Positions 1 through 6,839 of a stretch of DNA of 64,000 nucleotides are shown here, piece after piece (positions within the stretch are counted from its first letter, which is position 1; each line of letters opens with the position of its first letter). Origin of the DNA: Flavobacterium phragmitis (GTDB lineage Bacteria > Bacteroidota > Bacteroidia > Flavobacteriales > Flavobacteriaceae); NCBI RefSeq assembly GCF_900112575.1, contig NZ_FOMH01000006.1, forward strand, positions 62,001 through 126,000, in the 5' to 3' direction. The translations under genes were made by a program, and so were the position numbers. Under the pieces are notes generated by a model, which saw only the letters and a program-made list of their open reading frames with translations, was not told the DNA's origin and ran no database searches.

Positions 1-108
1 AATCGTTTAATTATGAAAAATAGTTTTGAAGATAAAACAAAAAAACTTTCGGCTTCAGCAAAATATAGAATAGGTATATTTCGTTATATTTATACCACAA
101 AAAAATGA
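1..108 (+). CDS. C-terminal end of an unidentified gene (partial)
   Basis: The frame starting at base 1 is open for 35 codons and stops at TGA 106-108, overlapping the ATG of the histidine kinase (ATGA). It may be the tail of a longer gene cut by the window edge, or a 31-codon ORF from ATG 13. The peptide is basic with an aromatic C-terminus (RYIYTTKK). No family is recognisable from so short a piece. The 4-base overlap suggests it is co-transcribed and translationally coupled with the kinase. Confidence 0.45.
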   Translation, partial: NRLIMKNSFEDKTKKLSASAKYRIGIFRYIYTTKK

Positions 109-1262
109 ATATGTCTTTTTCTGAAAGAACAAATACAACGCGCTGGATTATAATTTCTATTTGCTTTTTAATCATTTCTCTAATTCTTTGGAATACTTAT
201 ACTTTCTTCCAAATTTTTAAGAATGAGGAACGTTTGAAGATGAAACTTTTCGTAAATGCGCAGATTACAATTTTGAATGCCAACGAAAATACCGACGTAG
301 AATTACCGCTTCAAATTATCAATAACAACACTTCTATTCCGGCTGTAGTAATATTGTTTGATAAAGTAGTCAGTGCCACAAATGTGCCTGATGAAATTCT
401 TAAAAACAAGAAAAAAAGAAACTCCTATTTGAATAGATTGAGAAATGAAAATGAACCAATCACTTTTGAATATGCTCCAGGAAAATACCAAACCTTATAT
501 TACGGAAATTCAGGATTACTGAATAAACTTAAATACTACCCAATTGCCTTATTTCTAATTATTGTTTTGTGTGTTGCTTTGATTTATAATTTTTACAAAA
601 GCACCAAAATGGCTACTCAGAATAAACTTTGGGCGGGAATGGCAAAAGAAACAGCGCATCAAATCGGGACGCCTTTATCATCTTTAATTGGCTGGGTTGA
701 AATATTAAAAACGGAAGATATTGATCCGTCCATTAGTCTTGAAATCGAAAAAGATATTGAACGTCTGCAAACTATTACCGATCGTTTTTCTAAAATTGGC
801 TCAATCCCTGTTTTGGAACCCCGCAATATTATAGAAGAAACCAAAAATGCCTACGAATATCTTCAATCCCGTTTTTCTAAACAGGTTGAGTTTTCATTTA
901 AAGCACCACAAGAACCTATTTATGTCATGATAAATCCAACATTGCATAGCTGGACTATCGAAAATCTGGTCAAAAATGCCATTGATGCCATGAAAGGAAG
1001 AGGAACTCTGGATCTTCAAATTGAACAGGATGCTTTCAATATTAAAATCAATATAAAAGATTCTGGAACAGGAATTTTGAAAAAGCAGTTTAAAACGATT
1101 TTTGAACCTGGTTTTACTACCAAAAAACGTGGTTGGGGACTTGGTCTTTCTTTAACTAAAAGAATTGTCGAAGAATATCATAATGGAAAAATCAAAGTTT
1201 TGAGTTCTGAAATTGGAAAAGGAACTACTTTTCAAATTTCATTAAATAAAAAAGTGCAGTAA
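105..1262 (+). CDS. membrane sensor histidine kinase
   Basis: 385 aa. An inner-membrane sensor kinase that should autophosphorylate on His185 in the H-box AKETAHQIGTPLSSL. TM helix 1 is at about 14-36 and TM helix 2 at about 145-165, bracketing a periplasmic sensor of about 110 residues with no domain I can name. No HAMP domain is obvious. The HATPase_c part follows: N-box with Asn291 (KNAIDAM), G1 box DSGTGI near 323, and G2 box GWGLGLSL near 345. All catalytic boxes look intact. No response regulator lies downstream in the window, so it is an orphan or pairs with a gene elsewhere. The start overlaps the preceding stop codon. A hairpin covering its own stop codon ends the transcript. Confidence 0.9.
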   Translation: MNMSFSERTNTTRWIIISICFLIISLILWNTYTFFQIFKNEERLKMKLFVNAQITILNANENTDVELPLQIINNNTSIPAVVILFDKVVSATNVPDEILKNKKKRNSYLNRLRNENEPITFEYAPGKYQTLYYGNSGLLNKLKYYPIALFLIIVLCVALIYNFYKSTKMATQNKLWAGMAKETAHQIGTPLSSLIGWVEILKTEDIDPSISLEIEKDIERLQTITDRFSKIGSIPVLEPRNIIEETKNAYEYLQSRFSKQVEFSFKAPQEPIYVMINPTLHSWTIENLVKNAIDAMKGRGTLDLQIEQDAFNIKINIKDSGTGILKKQFKTIFEPGFTTKKRGWGLGLSLTKRIVEEYHNGKIKVLSSEIGKGTTFQISLNKKVQ

Positions 1263-1278
1263 AGATTACTGCACTTTT
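1250..1278 (+). terminator. intrinsic terminator of the histidine kinase gene
   Basis: Perfect 13-bp inverted repeat (1250-1262 with 1266-1278, 3-nt loop) overlapping the stop codon of the kinase, followed by a T-rich stretch (TTATTTTTTTG). Confidence 0.8.
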
Positions 1279-1324
1279 CGTTATTTTTTTGTCTGACTAA
1301 TCGAAATCTCTTCAACTAAAACGA

Positions 1325-1349
1325 GGTTTCGACTTCGCTCAGCCTGACA
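1325..1349. repeat. fragment resembling a dispersed Bacteroidota repeat
   Basis: The text GGTTTCGACTTCGCTCAGCC followed by TGACA resembles a dispersed intergenic repeat common in Flavobacteriia. The resemblance is from memory, and there is no second copy in the window. It sits between the convergent kinase and HIT genes. Confidence 0.3.
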
Positions 1350-1361
1350 TTCATGAAGTCT

Positions 1362-1751
1362 TTACAAATTCGATTGGATATCTTTTGCCAAAGCTTCAAA
1401 TTCTTCTTTTGTAAGCGAAACTTTATTGATAAAACGCATTTCATCCATTTCATTTAACGGAATCAAATGTACGTGTGCGTGAGGCACTTCAAGTCCAACA
1501 ACGGCTATACCTACTCTTTTACATGGAACTGTTTTTTCTAAGGCTCCTGCAATTTTTTTAGAGAATTTCATTAACCCTAAATACAACTCTTCATCCATAT
1601 CAAAAATCTTATCGATTTCTTGTTTTGGGATACAAAGTGTATGTCCTTTAGCATTTGGATTTACATCTAAAAAAGCCAAATAATTATCGTCTTCAGCAAT
1701 TTTATAAGCTGGAATTTCTCCGTTTACTATTTTAGTGAATATTGAACTCAT
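1362..1751 (-). CDS. HIT family nucleotide hydrolase/transferase
   Basis: 129 aa from the ATG at 1751; an ATG six codons upstream (1769) is possible, but the family normally begins MSSIFTKIVNGEIP as here. Cytosolic HIT-fold protein with the triad motif H91-A-H93-V-H95 (HAHVHLIPL) that hydrolyses nucleotide phosphoramidates or dinucleotides; the physiological substrate is not predictable. It lies 29 nt downstream of greA on the same strand and is probably co-transcribed with it, a pairing common in Flavobacteriia. Confidence 0.92.
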   Translation of the reverse strand: MSSIFTKIVNGEIPAYKIAEDDNYLAFLDVNPNAKGHTLCIPKQEIDKIFDMDEELYLGLMKFSKKIAGALEKTVPCKRVGIAVVGLEVPHAHVHLIPLNEMDEMRFINKVSLTKEEFEALAKDIQSNL

Positions 1752-1780
1752 TGTCTTTTGTTTAATCATTTCAACTAAAG

Positions 1781-2257
1781 TTAGTCTCTTGTAATTTCAA
1801 GGATTTCAAATTTCAAAACTCCATTTGGAACTGTAATCTCAGCCACTTCTCCAACAGATTTTCCTAGTAAACCTTTACCAATAGGAGATGTTACAGAAAT
1901 TTTACCTGTTTTCAAATCAGCTTCACTTTCTGCCACAAGTGTATATTTCATCTCCATTCCGTTACTTTGATTTTTGATTTTCACATTTGATAAAACCAAA
2001 ACTTTAGAAACATCCAATTGAGACTCATCGATTAGTCTTGCATTTGCATATACTTCTTCCAGTTTAGAAATTCTCATTTCTAATAAACCTTGTGCTTCTT
2101 TTGCTGCATCATATTCCGCATTTTCAGACAAATCACCTTTATCTCTCGCGTCTGCAATATCTTGAGATGCTTTTGGACGCATTACACTTTTTAAGTGCTC
2201 CAATTCATCTTTTAACTTTTTTAGTCCTTCTGCTGTATAATAAGATACTTTACTCAT
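1781..2257 (-). CDS. greA: transcription elongation factor GreA
   Basis: 158 aa from ATG 2257, the normal GreA length. The longer frame to 2314 would add 19 residues, most of them encoded by the leader hairpin, and is rejected. The N-terminal coiled coil (about 1-75) contains the conserved acidic tip (DIADARDKGDLSENAEYDAA) that enters the RNA polymerase secondary channel and stimulates cleavage of backtracked RNA. The C-terminal FKBP-like domain ends in SPIGKGLLGKSVGE and EILEI. First gene of a likely greA-HIT operon. Its leader carries a terminator-like hairpin. Confidence 0.97.
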   Translation of the reverse strand: MSKVSYYTAEGLKKLKDELEHLKSVMRPKASQDIADARDKGDLSENAEYDAAKEAQGLLEMRISKLEEVYANARLIDESQLDVSKVLVLSNVKIKNQSNGMEMKYTLVAESEADLKTGKISVTSPIGKGLLGKSVGEVAEITVPNGVLKFEILEITRD

Positions 2258-2282
2258 AACTTCATCGTTTATATAAATACAA

Positions 2283-2306
2283 AAAATCCCATCGCGACGG
2301 GATTTT
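2283..2306 (-). promoter_or_regulatory. terminator-like hairpin in the greA leader
   Basis: Arms 2283-2290 and 2299-2306 are a perfect 8-bp inverted repeat (AAAATCCC/GGGATTTT) with an 8-nt loop. Read in the greA direction it is followed by a run of Ts. It lies 26 nt before the greA ATG and just downstream of a consensus -7 box. No minus-strand gene ends nearby that it could serve, so an attenuator or RNA-stabilising role is inferred. Confidence 0.55.
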
Positions 2307-2313
2307 CTTACCA

Positions 2314-2321
2314 CAAATATA
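2314..2321 (-). promoter_or_regulatory. greA promoter -7 box (TATATTTG)
   Basis: Exact match to the Bacteroidota TAnnTTTG -7 element, about 57 nt upstream of greA ATG 2257. No clear -33 TTTG is visible. Transcription would begin near 2308, directly before the hairpin. Confidence 0.55.
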
Positions 2322-2382
2322 CTATAATTTTTAATAGTACATAATTATATGTTAATCATATAGATTTCAAATCTAAATAAAT

Positions 2383-2390
2383 TATTTTTG
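2383..2390 (+). promoter_or_regulatory. promoter -7 box (TATTTTTG) for the Rieske-like lipoprotein
   Basis: Exact TAnnTTTG match 23 nt before ATG 2414. Divergent from the greA promoter. Confidence 0.55.
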
Positions 2391-2413
2391 TTTCACTAAT
2401 TCTTATTCAAATA

Positions 2414-2830
2414 ATGAAAAAAATCTGGTTCTTTATCGCACTTTCCACTGTTTTATTCTCTTGCAGTGACAATAACAGAAGCAATAACAATCCGTATATT
2501 CCGAATTATTCTATAAATGCCTATTTGGACACCAATCTGCCAACTTACAATAAACTGCTGTATCCAAGTAATCCTGTTTATGTTGCCAATTATGGTGCTA
2601 AAGGAATTATCGTAATGAAAACTGGCGAAGGAACGTATACCGCTTTTGATGCTGCCTGTCCAAATCAAGCTCTTACTTCTTGTACGGCCATGACAATCGA
2701 CGGAATTTATGCTGTATGTTCTTGTGATAAAGCACAATATAACTTATTCACTGGACTTGGAGGAAAAGAATACCCGATGAAACAATATCGTGTGGAATCT
2801 TCTGGAAGTGTGGTTCATGTATATAATTAA
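2414..2830 (+). CDS. lipoprotein with degenerate Rieske-like fold
   Basis: 138 aa. Lipoprotein signal with lipobox LFSC (Cys17). The C-terminal half follows the Rieske [2Fe-2S] layout: a CxN segment (AACPNQ, Cys82/Asn84) and a CSCDKAQYNLFTG segment (Cys102, Cys104, Asp105) that aligns with the usual CPCHGSxFD loop. Both histidine ligands (CxH and CxxH) are replaced, by Asn and Asp, so a normal Rieske cluster is unlikely. Cys90 is an extra cysteine. The Rieske fold is inferred from motif spacing. Located in the cell envelope; function unknown. Ends 3 bases before the stop of the convergent barrel gene. Confidence 0.75.
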   Translation: MKKIWFFIALSTVLFSCSDNNRSNNNPYIPNYSINAYLDTNLPTYNKLLYPSNPVYVANYGAKGIIVMKTGEGTYTAFDAACPNQALTSCTAMTIDGIYAVCSCDKAQYNLFTGLGGKEYPMKQYRVESSGSVVHVYN

Positions 2831-2833
2831 AAA

Positions 2834-5500
2834 CTACAATTTATAAGACACCGAAAACATAATAGCTCTTGGTAAAATATAAGTTGACTGCTCACTAATA
2901 ATATAATCTGAGAACTTGTTGCTGTATTTCTTTTTCACATCAAGCAGGTTATTTACACTCAGCTGAAAACCAAAAGGGTTATTTTTTTTCTGATAAAATA
3001 AGGATGTATTTATCATGTCATAAGAGTTGGATTGTTTTTGATTATCCGTATTTTTGAGATAATCATAATCGATTTTGTATTTCCAGAATTTAAAAAATAC
3101 AGCTTCAAATGCTCCTGTTAATGCATCTGACTGAAAATGAGATTTTGTTATTCCAGAAAAACTACTGAAACCTTTATTATAACCAATACTAATATCTGGC
3201 CATTTTTTATAGGCGGTTTTAAAAACCAGACCAATATCCTGACTGTCTCTTTTGTTAATTGTTGTAATATCATTTAATGTTTGTGAATACTCAAACAAGG
3301 ACAATCTGGTGTTTAGTTTTAAATTAAATCGATAAATTCTTTTAGAAACTGAACCATTAAAACCAATATTTGTTTCGGGATTATCTGTCATCACAGGAGT
3401 ATTAAATTGATTTATGCCGTCCAATTCTATTTCATTGCGAATTACTTTTGTTTTTTTTGAATAATTTAGCATTCCATTCCAAATAATTCCTCTGTAAGAA
3501 TTCATTTTTGAGTAACGTAAATTGGCTGTGTGATATTTTTCATTTTCTAATAATGCATTACCTTTAAAAACAGTATTATAAAACTCTAGAGTATATTTGT
3601 CTGCTAACTGATTTACTTCTGGAAATCTATTTTCCAATTTATAAGTAAAACTCAGGCTTTCAGACTTATTAAACTCATAATCACTATTCCATTGTGGTTG
3701 AAAAAGCGCTTTTGCAACAATATGATCATTATCATTTTGAATGGCATTTAGATGATACCCATGCAAATATAATCCTGGTTTATTGACCCATTTTCCTATT
3801 CTGAATTTATACTCTAAACCAATATAGACGTCATTTAGTTTGTATTTAATAGTATTGCCAAAACCTTTATCTGAAAAGTCATTAATAGAACCGTCAGTTA
3901 GAATTTGTTTTTCAGTAGTCTGAAAAGCTGAATATTCATGATTATTTCCTGCAACAGTATATAAATGATTGGCATTATTAATAATCCAGTAATACTTAAA
4001 AAGCATATCAATGCTATTGGCTTCTGTTTTCTTTATTTGATTTAAAGTGTAGGTATAGTCTTTTTCCAAAGGTATTAATCCTTGTAAAAAAGGCTCATTT
4101 GTAAACCAATTATTTATTGGAGTAATTTTATTATAAGCCTGATTAATTACAAATGTTGTCGTATTACTGTTATTATAACTTTTATGCCATTCGACGTACT
4201 GTTTTACCGAGATATTATCTGCTTTGTTTATAGTTTCAAAAATCGAAGTCCCTAAATTTGTTGTTGAGTTTAAGATACTCTCCAAATCATTTGTGCTTGA
4301 TTGATATTGTCCGTTATAATACCATTTTTCTTTATTAGATGGCGAATAATCCAGTTTTACGTTTCCAATTCCTAATACTGCTTTGTTTTTTGCATTTCTG
4401 TCTTTATCTTCAAATGCAATGGTGGAATTATTTAAATATTCTACATTATTTTCAACCCTAGAAGCCATTAAAGTTTTAGAAAATATTCCAAAGCCTGAAA
4501 CTGTAAGCTTCGCTGAAACGTCATGACTAAAATTAAATGCACCAAATTGTGATTTATTTTTCAAAACATCAGTATTATCATTAGAAAAAGAATACAAGTT
4601 AGACAATGATTTTCTCCCCGAAAGAAAACTGCTTATCCCACCGCCAAAACGCATTAAATCATCAAATGTAAAAGTACTTTTACCAATAGAATTGGCATCG
4701 CCTATAAAACTCACGTTTGTTTTTGGACTGTAATAAAACAAAGCTGTATGTGCCCGATAAAAACCGTTATCGCCTGCTCCAACCTCTGCACCAGCTTCTA
4801 CGTCTCCAAAAACAAATTTCTTTTTGTCTTCTTTAAGTTTAACATTCATAGCCAGATCATCACTATCCGAAACCTGCTTCATAAACCCCACTTCATTAAA
4901 ATGATCTATAATCTCAATTTTATCCAAAGCATCTGCAGGAATATTCTCAACTGCCAGTTTAGAACCGCCTCCAAAAAAAGACTTCCCTTCTACGAGCATT
5001 TTAGTTACTTTTTTGCCTTGTACTGTAACTATTCCATTTTTATCCACCTCAACACCAGGCAGTTTTTCAAGAATTTCTTTCATTTTACGTTCGTTGCCAT
5101 TCGCAAAACTATTAACATCAAAAACCAATGTGTCTTTTTTAACTACAATAGGTTTGAACTCGTGTTTGATAACAATTTCTTTAAGGTTTTCGCCCGTCGC
5201 TTTAAGATGAAAATCGTGTGCTACTATATCAGAGAATGGCTCCAAAATAAAAGTTTCTTCAACATACCCAATATACGAAACTGTAATTTCATATTTCACT
5301 TCTTTTTCAAGCTCCAATCTATAGCGCCCTTTATTATCTACAATAGCAAATTTTAAACTTGCTTTTTCCTGCAGCGGTTTTGCAATGACATTGGCAGATT
5401 CTAGAGGCAAATTGTAATTATCAGAAACTGTTCCTTCAATTTTTTTAGTTTGCGAAAAAACAGCAACGGTAATAAAGAAAAAAAGAAAAAGCTTTAACAT
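2834..5500 (-). CDS. TonB-dependent-receptor-like outer-membrane barrel with CarboxypepD_reg domain
   Basis: 888 aa from ATG 5500, which starts the signal peptide MLKLFLFFFITVAVFSQ. The ATG at 5542 would put 14 residues before the signal and overlap the upstream gene, so it is not preferred. The mature protein begins with a carboxypeptidase-regulatory-like beta-sandwich (about 20-105), then a plug-like region (GVEVDKNGIVTVQGKKV, FFGGGSKLAVENIPADALDK) and a long barrel ending near the C-terminus with an aromatic strand (MFSVSYKL). This is the TonB-receptor-like barrel family often found beside GLPGLI proteins. No clear TonB box. Sixteen bases downstream of the GLPGLI gene, so probably in one operon with it and the small cysteine protein. 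Substrate unknown. Confidence 0.85.
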   Translation of the reverse strand: MLKLFLFFFITVAVFSQTKKIEGTVSDNYNLPLESANVIAKPLQEKASLKFAIVDNKGRYRLELEKEVKYEITVSYIGYVEETFILEPFSDIVAHDFHLKATGENLKEIVIKHEFKPIVVKKDTLVFDVNSFANGNERKMKEILEKLPGVEVDKNGIVTVQGKKVTKMLVEGKSFFGGGSKLAVENIPADALDKIEIIDHFNEVGFMKQVSDSDDLAMNVKLKEDKKKFVFGDVEAGAEVGAGDNGFYRAHTALFYYSPKTNVSFIGDANSIGKSTFTFDDLMRFGGGISSFLSGRKSLSNLYSFSNDNTDVLKNKSQFGAFNFSHDVSAKLTVSGFGIFSKTLMASRVENNVEYLNNSTIAFEDKDRNAKNKAVLGIGNVKLDYSPSNKEKWYYNGQYQSSTNDLESILNSTTNLGTSIFETINKADNISVKQYVEWHKSYNNSNTTTFVINQAYNKITPINNWFTNEPFLQGLIPLEKDYTYTLNQIKKTEANSIDMLFKYYWIINNANHLYTVAGNNHEYSAFQTTEKQILTDGSINDFSDKGFGNTIKYKLNDVYIGLEYKFRIGKWVNKPGLYLHGYHLNAIQNDNDHIVAKALFQPQWNSDYEFNKSESLSFTYKLENRFPEVNQLADKYTLEFYNTVFKGNALLENEKYHTANLRYSKMNSYRGIIWNGMLNYSKKTKVIRNEIELDGINQFNTPVMTDNPETNIGFNGSVSKRIYRFNLKLNTRLSLFEYSQTLNDITTINKRDSQDIGLVFKTAYKKWPDISIGYNKGFSSFSGITKSHFQSDALTGAFEAVFFKFWKYKIDYDYLKNTDNQKQSNSYDMINTSLFYQKKNNPFGFQLSVNNLLDVKKKYSNKFSDYIISEQSTYILPRAIMFSVSYKL

Positions 5501-5516
5501 TTTAAACTCAAATAAA

Positions 5517-6278
5517 TTATTGATCTCTTTTAAAATTTTCAATCATTATATTTTCAAACTCTTTTTCTGTCAGATTTTTACCTCCTTTAGGCTTTTCAAT
5601 CTCCTTTATTTTTTTATAATCAAACTCTATTTTTGTAGCGTAAATATATTTTTTTCCATTAATAGTCCCCTCTAACACTAATCCCGGTAAACCATCTAGT
5701 CCTTTAGGACCAAAAGAAGCTGGTATATCTGGTGTAAACCAAACTACAGGATTAAAAATAAGCTTTCTGTCTTTACGTGGATTATACAAATCCTCGTAAG
5801 TGGTTGTTGCTTTATAACATTTATACCCATTAATCTCTTTAGTTTCTGTTGTTATATTCCATTTATATTGTTCAAAAGGAACAATCACATTGTAAAGTAC
5901 AGAACTTTCAGTTTGATACAATTTTATTTTATTTGTAAGGTTCTTATAATACTTAGCATTATTTGATGGAAAAGTAAAATTAGGCTTTTCTGAAATATCT
6001 AGTTTTTCTATTTTTTGATACAGACTCTCTTCTTTATTATACAAAAGTTCAAATTCCATATTAGCTTCATTTTTCATTACCTCGTCTAACAATTCAATTT
6101 GCTTAGCAGAAAGAACTTTCATTTTCTCTGGAGGTAACTTTGTTGTGTTAATATCTCCTCCATACAAACTATTTTTATAAATAACTCTAGTCACTTGACT
6201 TGACAATGAATTTATAAAAATAAAATTGATAATAACAATCCATATTATTCTTTTTATCTGTGCATTTAACTTTCTCAT
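5517..6278 (-). CDS. GLPGLI family protein
   Basis: 253 aa. N-terminal hydrophobic signal (about 10-27, ending SLSSQ), so exported. The family motif is present as GLDGLPGLVLEG near residues 191-202, preceded by the usual PVVWFTPDIPASFGP. GLPGLI proteins are Bacteroidota envelope proteins of unknown function, frequently encoded beside TonB-receptor-like barrels, as here. Lies between the small secreted cysteine protein upstream and the barrel downstream, all on the minus strand. Confidence 0.88.
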   Translation of the reverse strand: MRKLNAQIKRIIWIVIINFIFINSLSSQVTRVIYKNSLYGGDINTTKLPPEKMKVLSAKQIELLDEVMKNEANMEFELLYNKEESLYQKIEKLDISEKPNFTFPSNNAKYYKNLTNKIKLYQTESSVLYNVIVPFEQYKWNITTETKEINGYKCYKATTTYEDLYNPRKDRKLIFNPVVWFTPDIPASFGPKGLDGLPGLVLEGTINGKKYIYATKIEFDYKKIKEIEKPKGGKNLTEKEFENIMIENFKRDQ

Positions 6279-6357
6279 ATTTTAATCTTTTATCCTTTAT
6301 TCAATAGAACTAGGATAAATTATCCCAGCTCTATTAAATTTAGAATTAATTTAAAAC

Positions 6358-6591
6358 TTATATTTCGCAAATTGCTTTAAAATAGTGATAACCTGCATTA
6401 TAATCAGCACTATTTAAACATTCATTTAATTCTTCATATGCAGCCATCATGTAGGAAGCAAATGCTCCACAGTCAGCTATAACTAAAATTTCTTTTGCTG
6501 TTTGCTTGTTTTTTACATTTTTAGAAGTCTTTGCGAATGAAACACCACAAAAAGCCACTACTGTAAAAGCAGTAAAAATTACTTTTTTCAT
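6358..6591 (-). CDS. small secreted protein with three evenly spaced cysteines
   Basis: 77 aa. Sec signal peptide MKKVIFTAFTVVAFCGVSFA with a plausible cleavage after Ala20. The mature part of about 57 residues is mostly helical and has Cys41, Cys58 and Cys75, exactly 17 residues apart. I do not recognise the family. It is the first gene of a probable operon with a GLPGLI protein (79-nt gap) and a TonB-receptor-like barrel. That context suggests a product handled by the other two, but the role is unknown. Confidence 0.75.
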   Translation of the reverse strand: MKKVIFTAFTVVAFCGVSFAKTSKNVKNKQTAKEILVIADCGAFASYMMAAYEELNECLNSADYNAGYHYFKAICEI

Positions 6592-6659
6592 AATTAAAAT
6601 GTTTAAAATTTATTAATAATGTTTTGGTTAACCATTTCAAACATCTAAAATTAAATTAA

Positions 6660-6667
6660 CAAAAATA
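6660..6667 (-). promoter_or_regulatory. candidate -7 box (TATTTTTG) for the small-protein/GLPGLI operon
   Basis: TAnnTTTG match 69 nt before the small-protein ATG. No -33 TTTG at the right spacing. The AT-rich surroundings make chance matches possible. Confidence 0.35.
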
Positions 6668-6776
6668 AGAAAAAACTTATTTTTAACATTTTATTAACAA
6701 GTTTTTATGTTAATAAAATGGCAATATTTATAATGTAGTTTACCTTATAAATCAAGACTTATTTGAAAATATATTT

Positions 6777-6819
6777 TAAAAAAAAGCCCGAAAGTGTATC
6801 TAAACACCTTCGGGCTTTT
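6777..6819 (-). terminator. strong intrinsic terminator of the TPP-regulated receptor gene
   Basis: Hairpin 6786-6815 (GCCCGAA...TTCGGGC with an inner GTGT/ACAC stem) followed on the minus strand by nine Ts (6785-6777). A shorter T run on the other side could make it bidirectional. Confidence 0.9.
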
Positions 6820-6839
6820 CTTAATTATTTAAAAAATTC

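Noticed and set aside
105..1262. Complete two-component system
   Set aside because: No response regulator follows the kinase in the window; what lies upstream is almost entirely outside it.
2258..2314. N-terminal extension of GreA to 2314
   Set aside because: Adds 19 residues, most of them encoded by the leader hairpin, and makes the protein longer than the family.
4748..5356. Long plus-strand ORF (202 codons) inside the TonB-receptor-like gene
   Set aside because: Antisense shadow of a gene with signal peptide and recognisable domains; its translation is Phe/Asn/Ile-rich without any domain.
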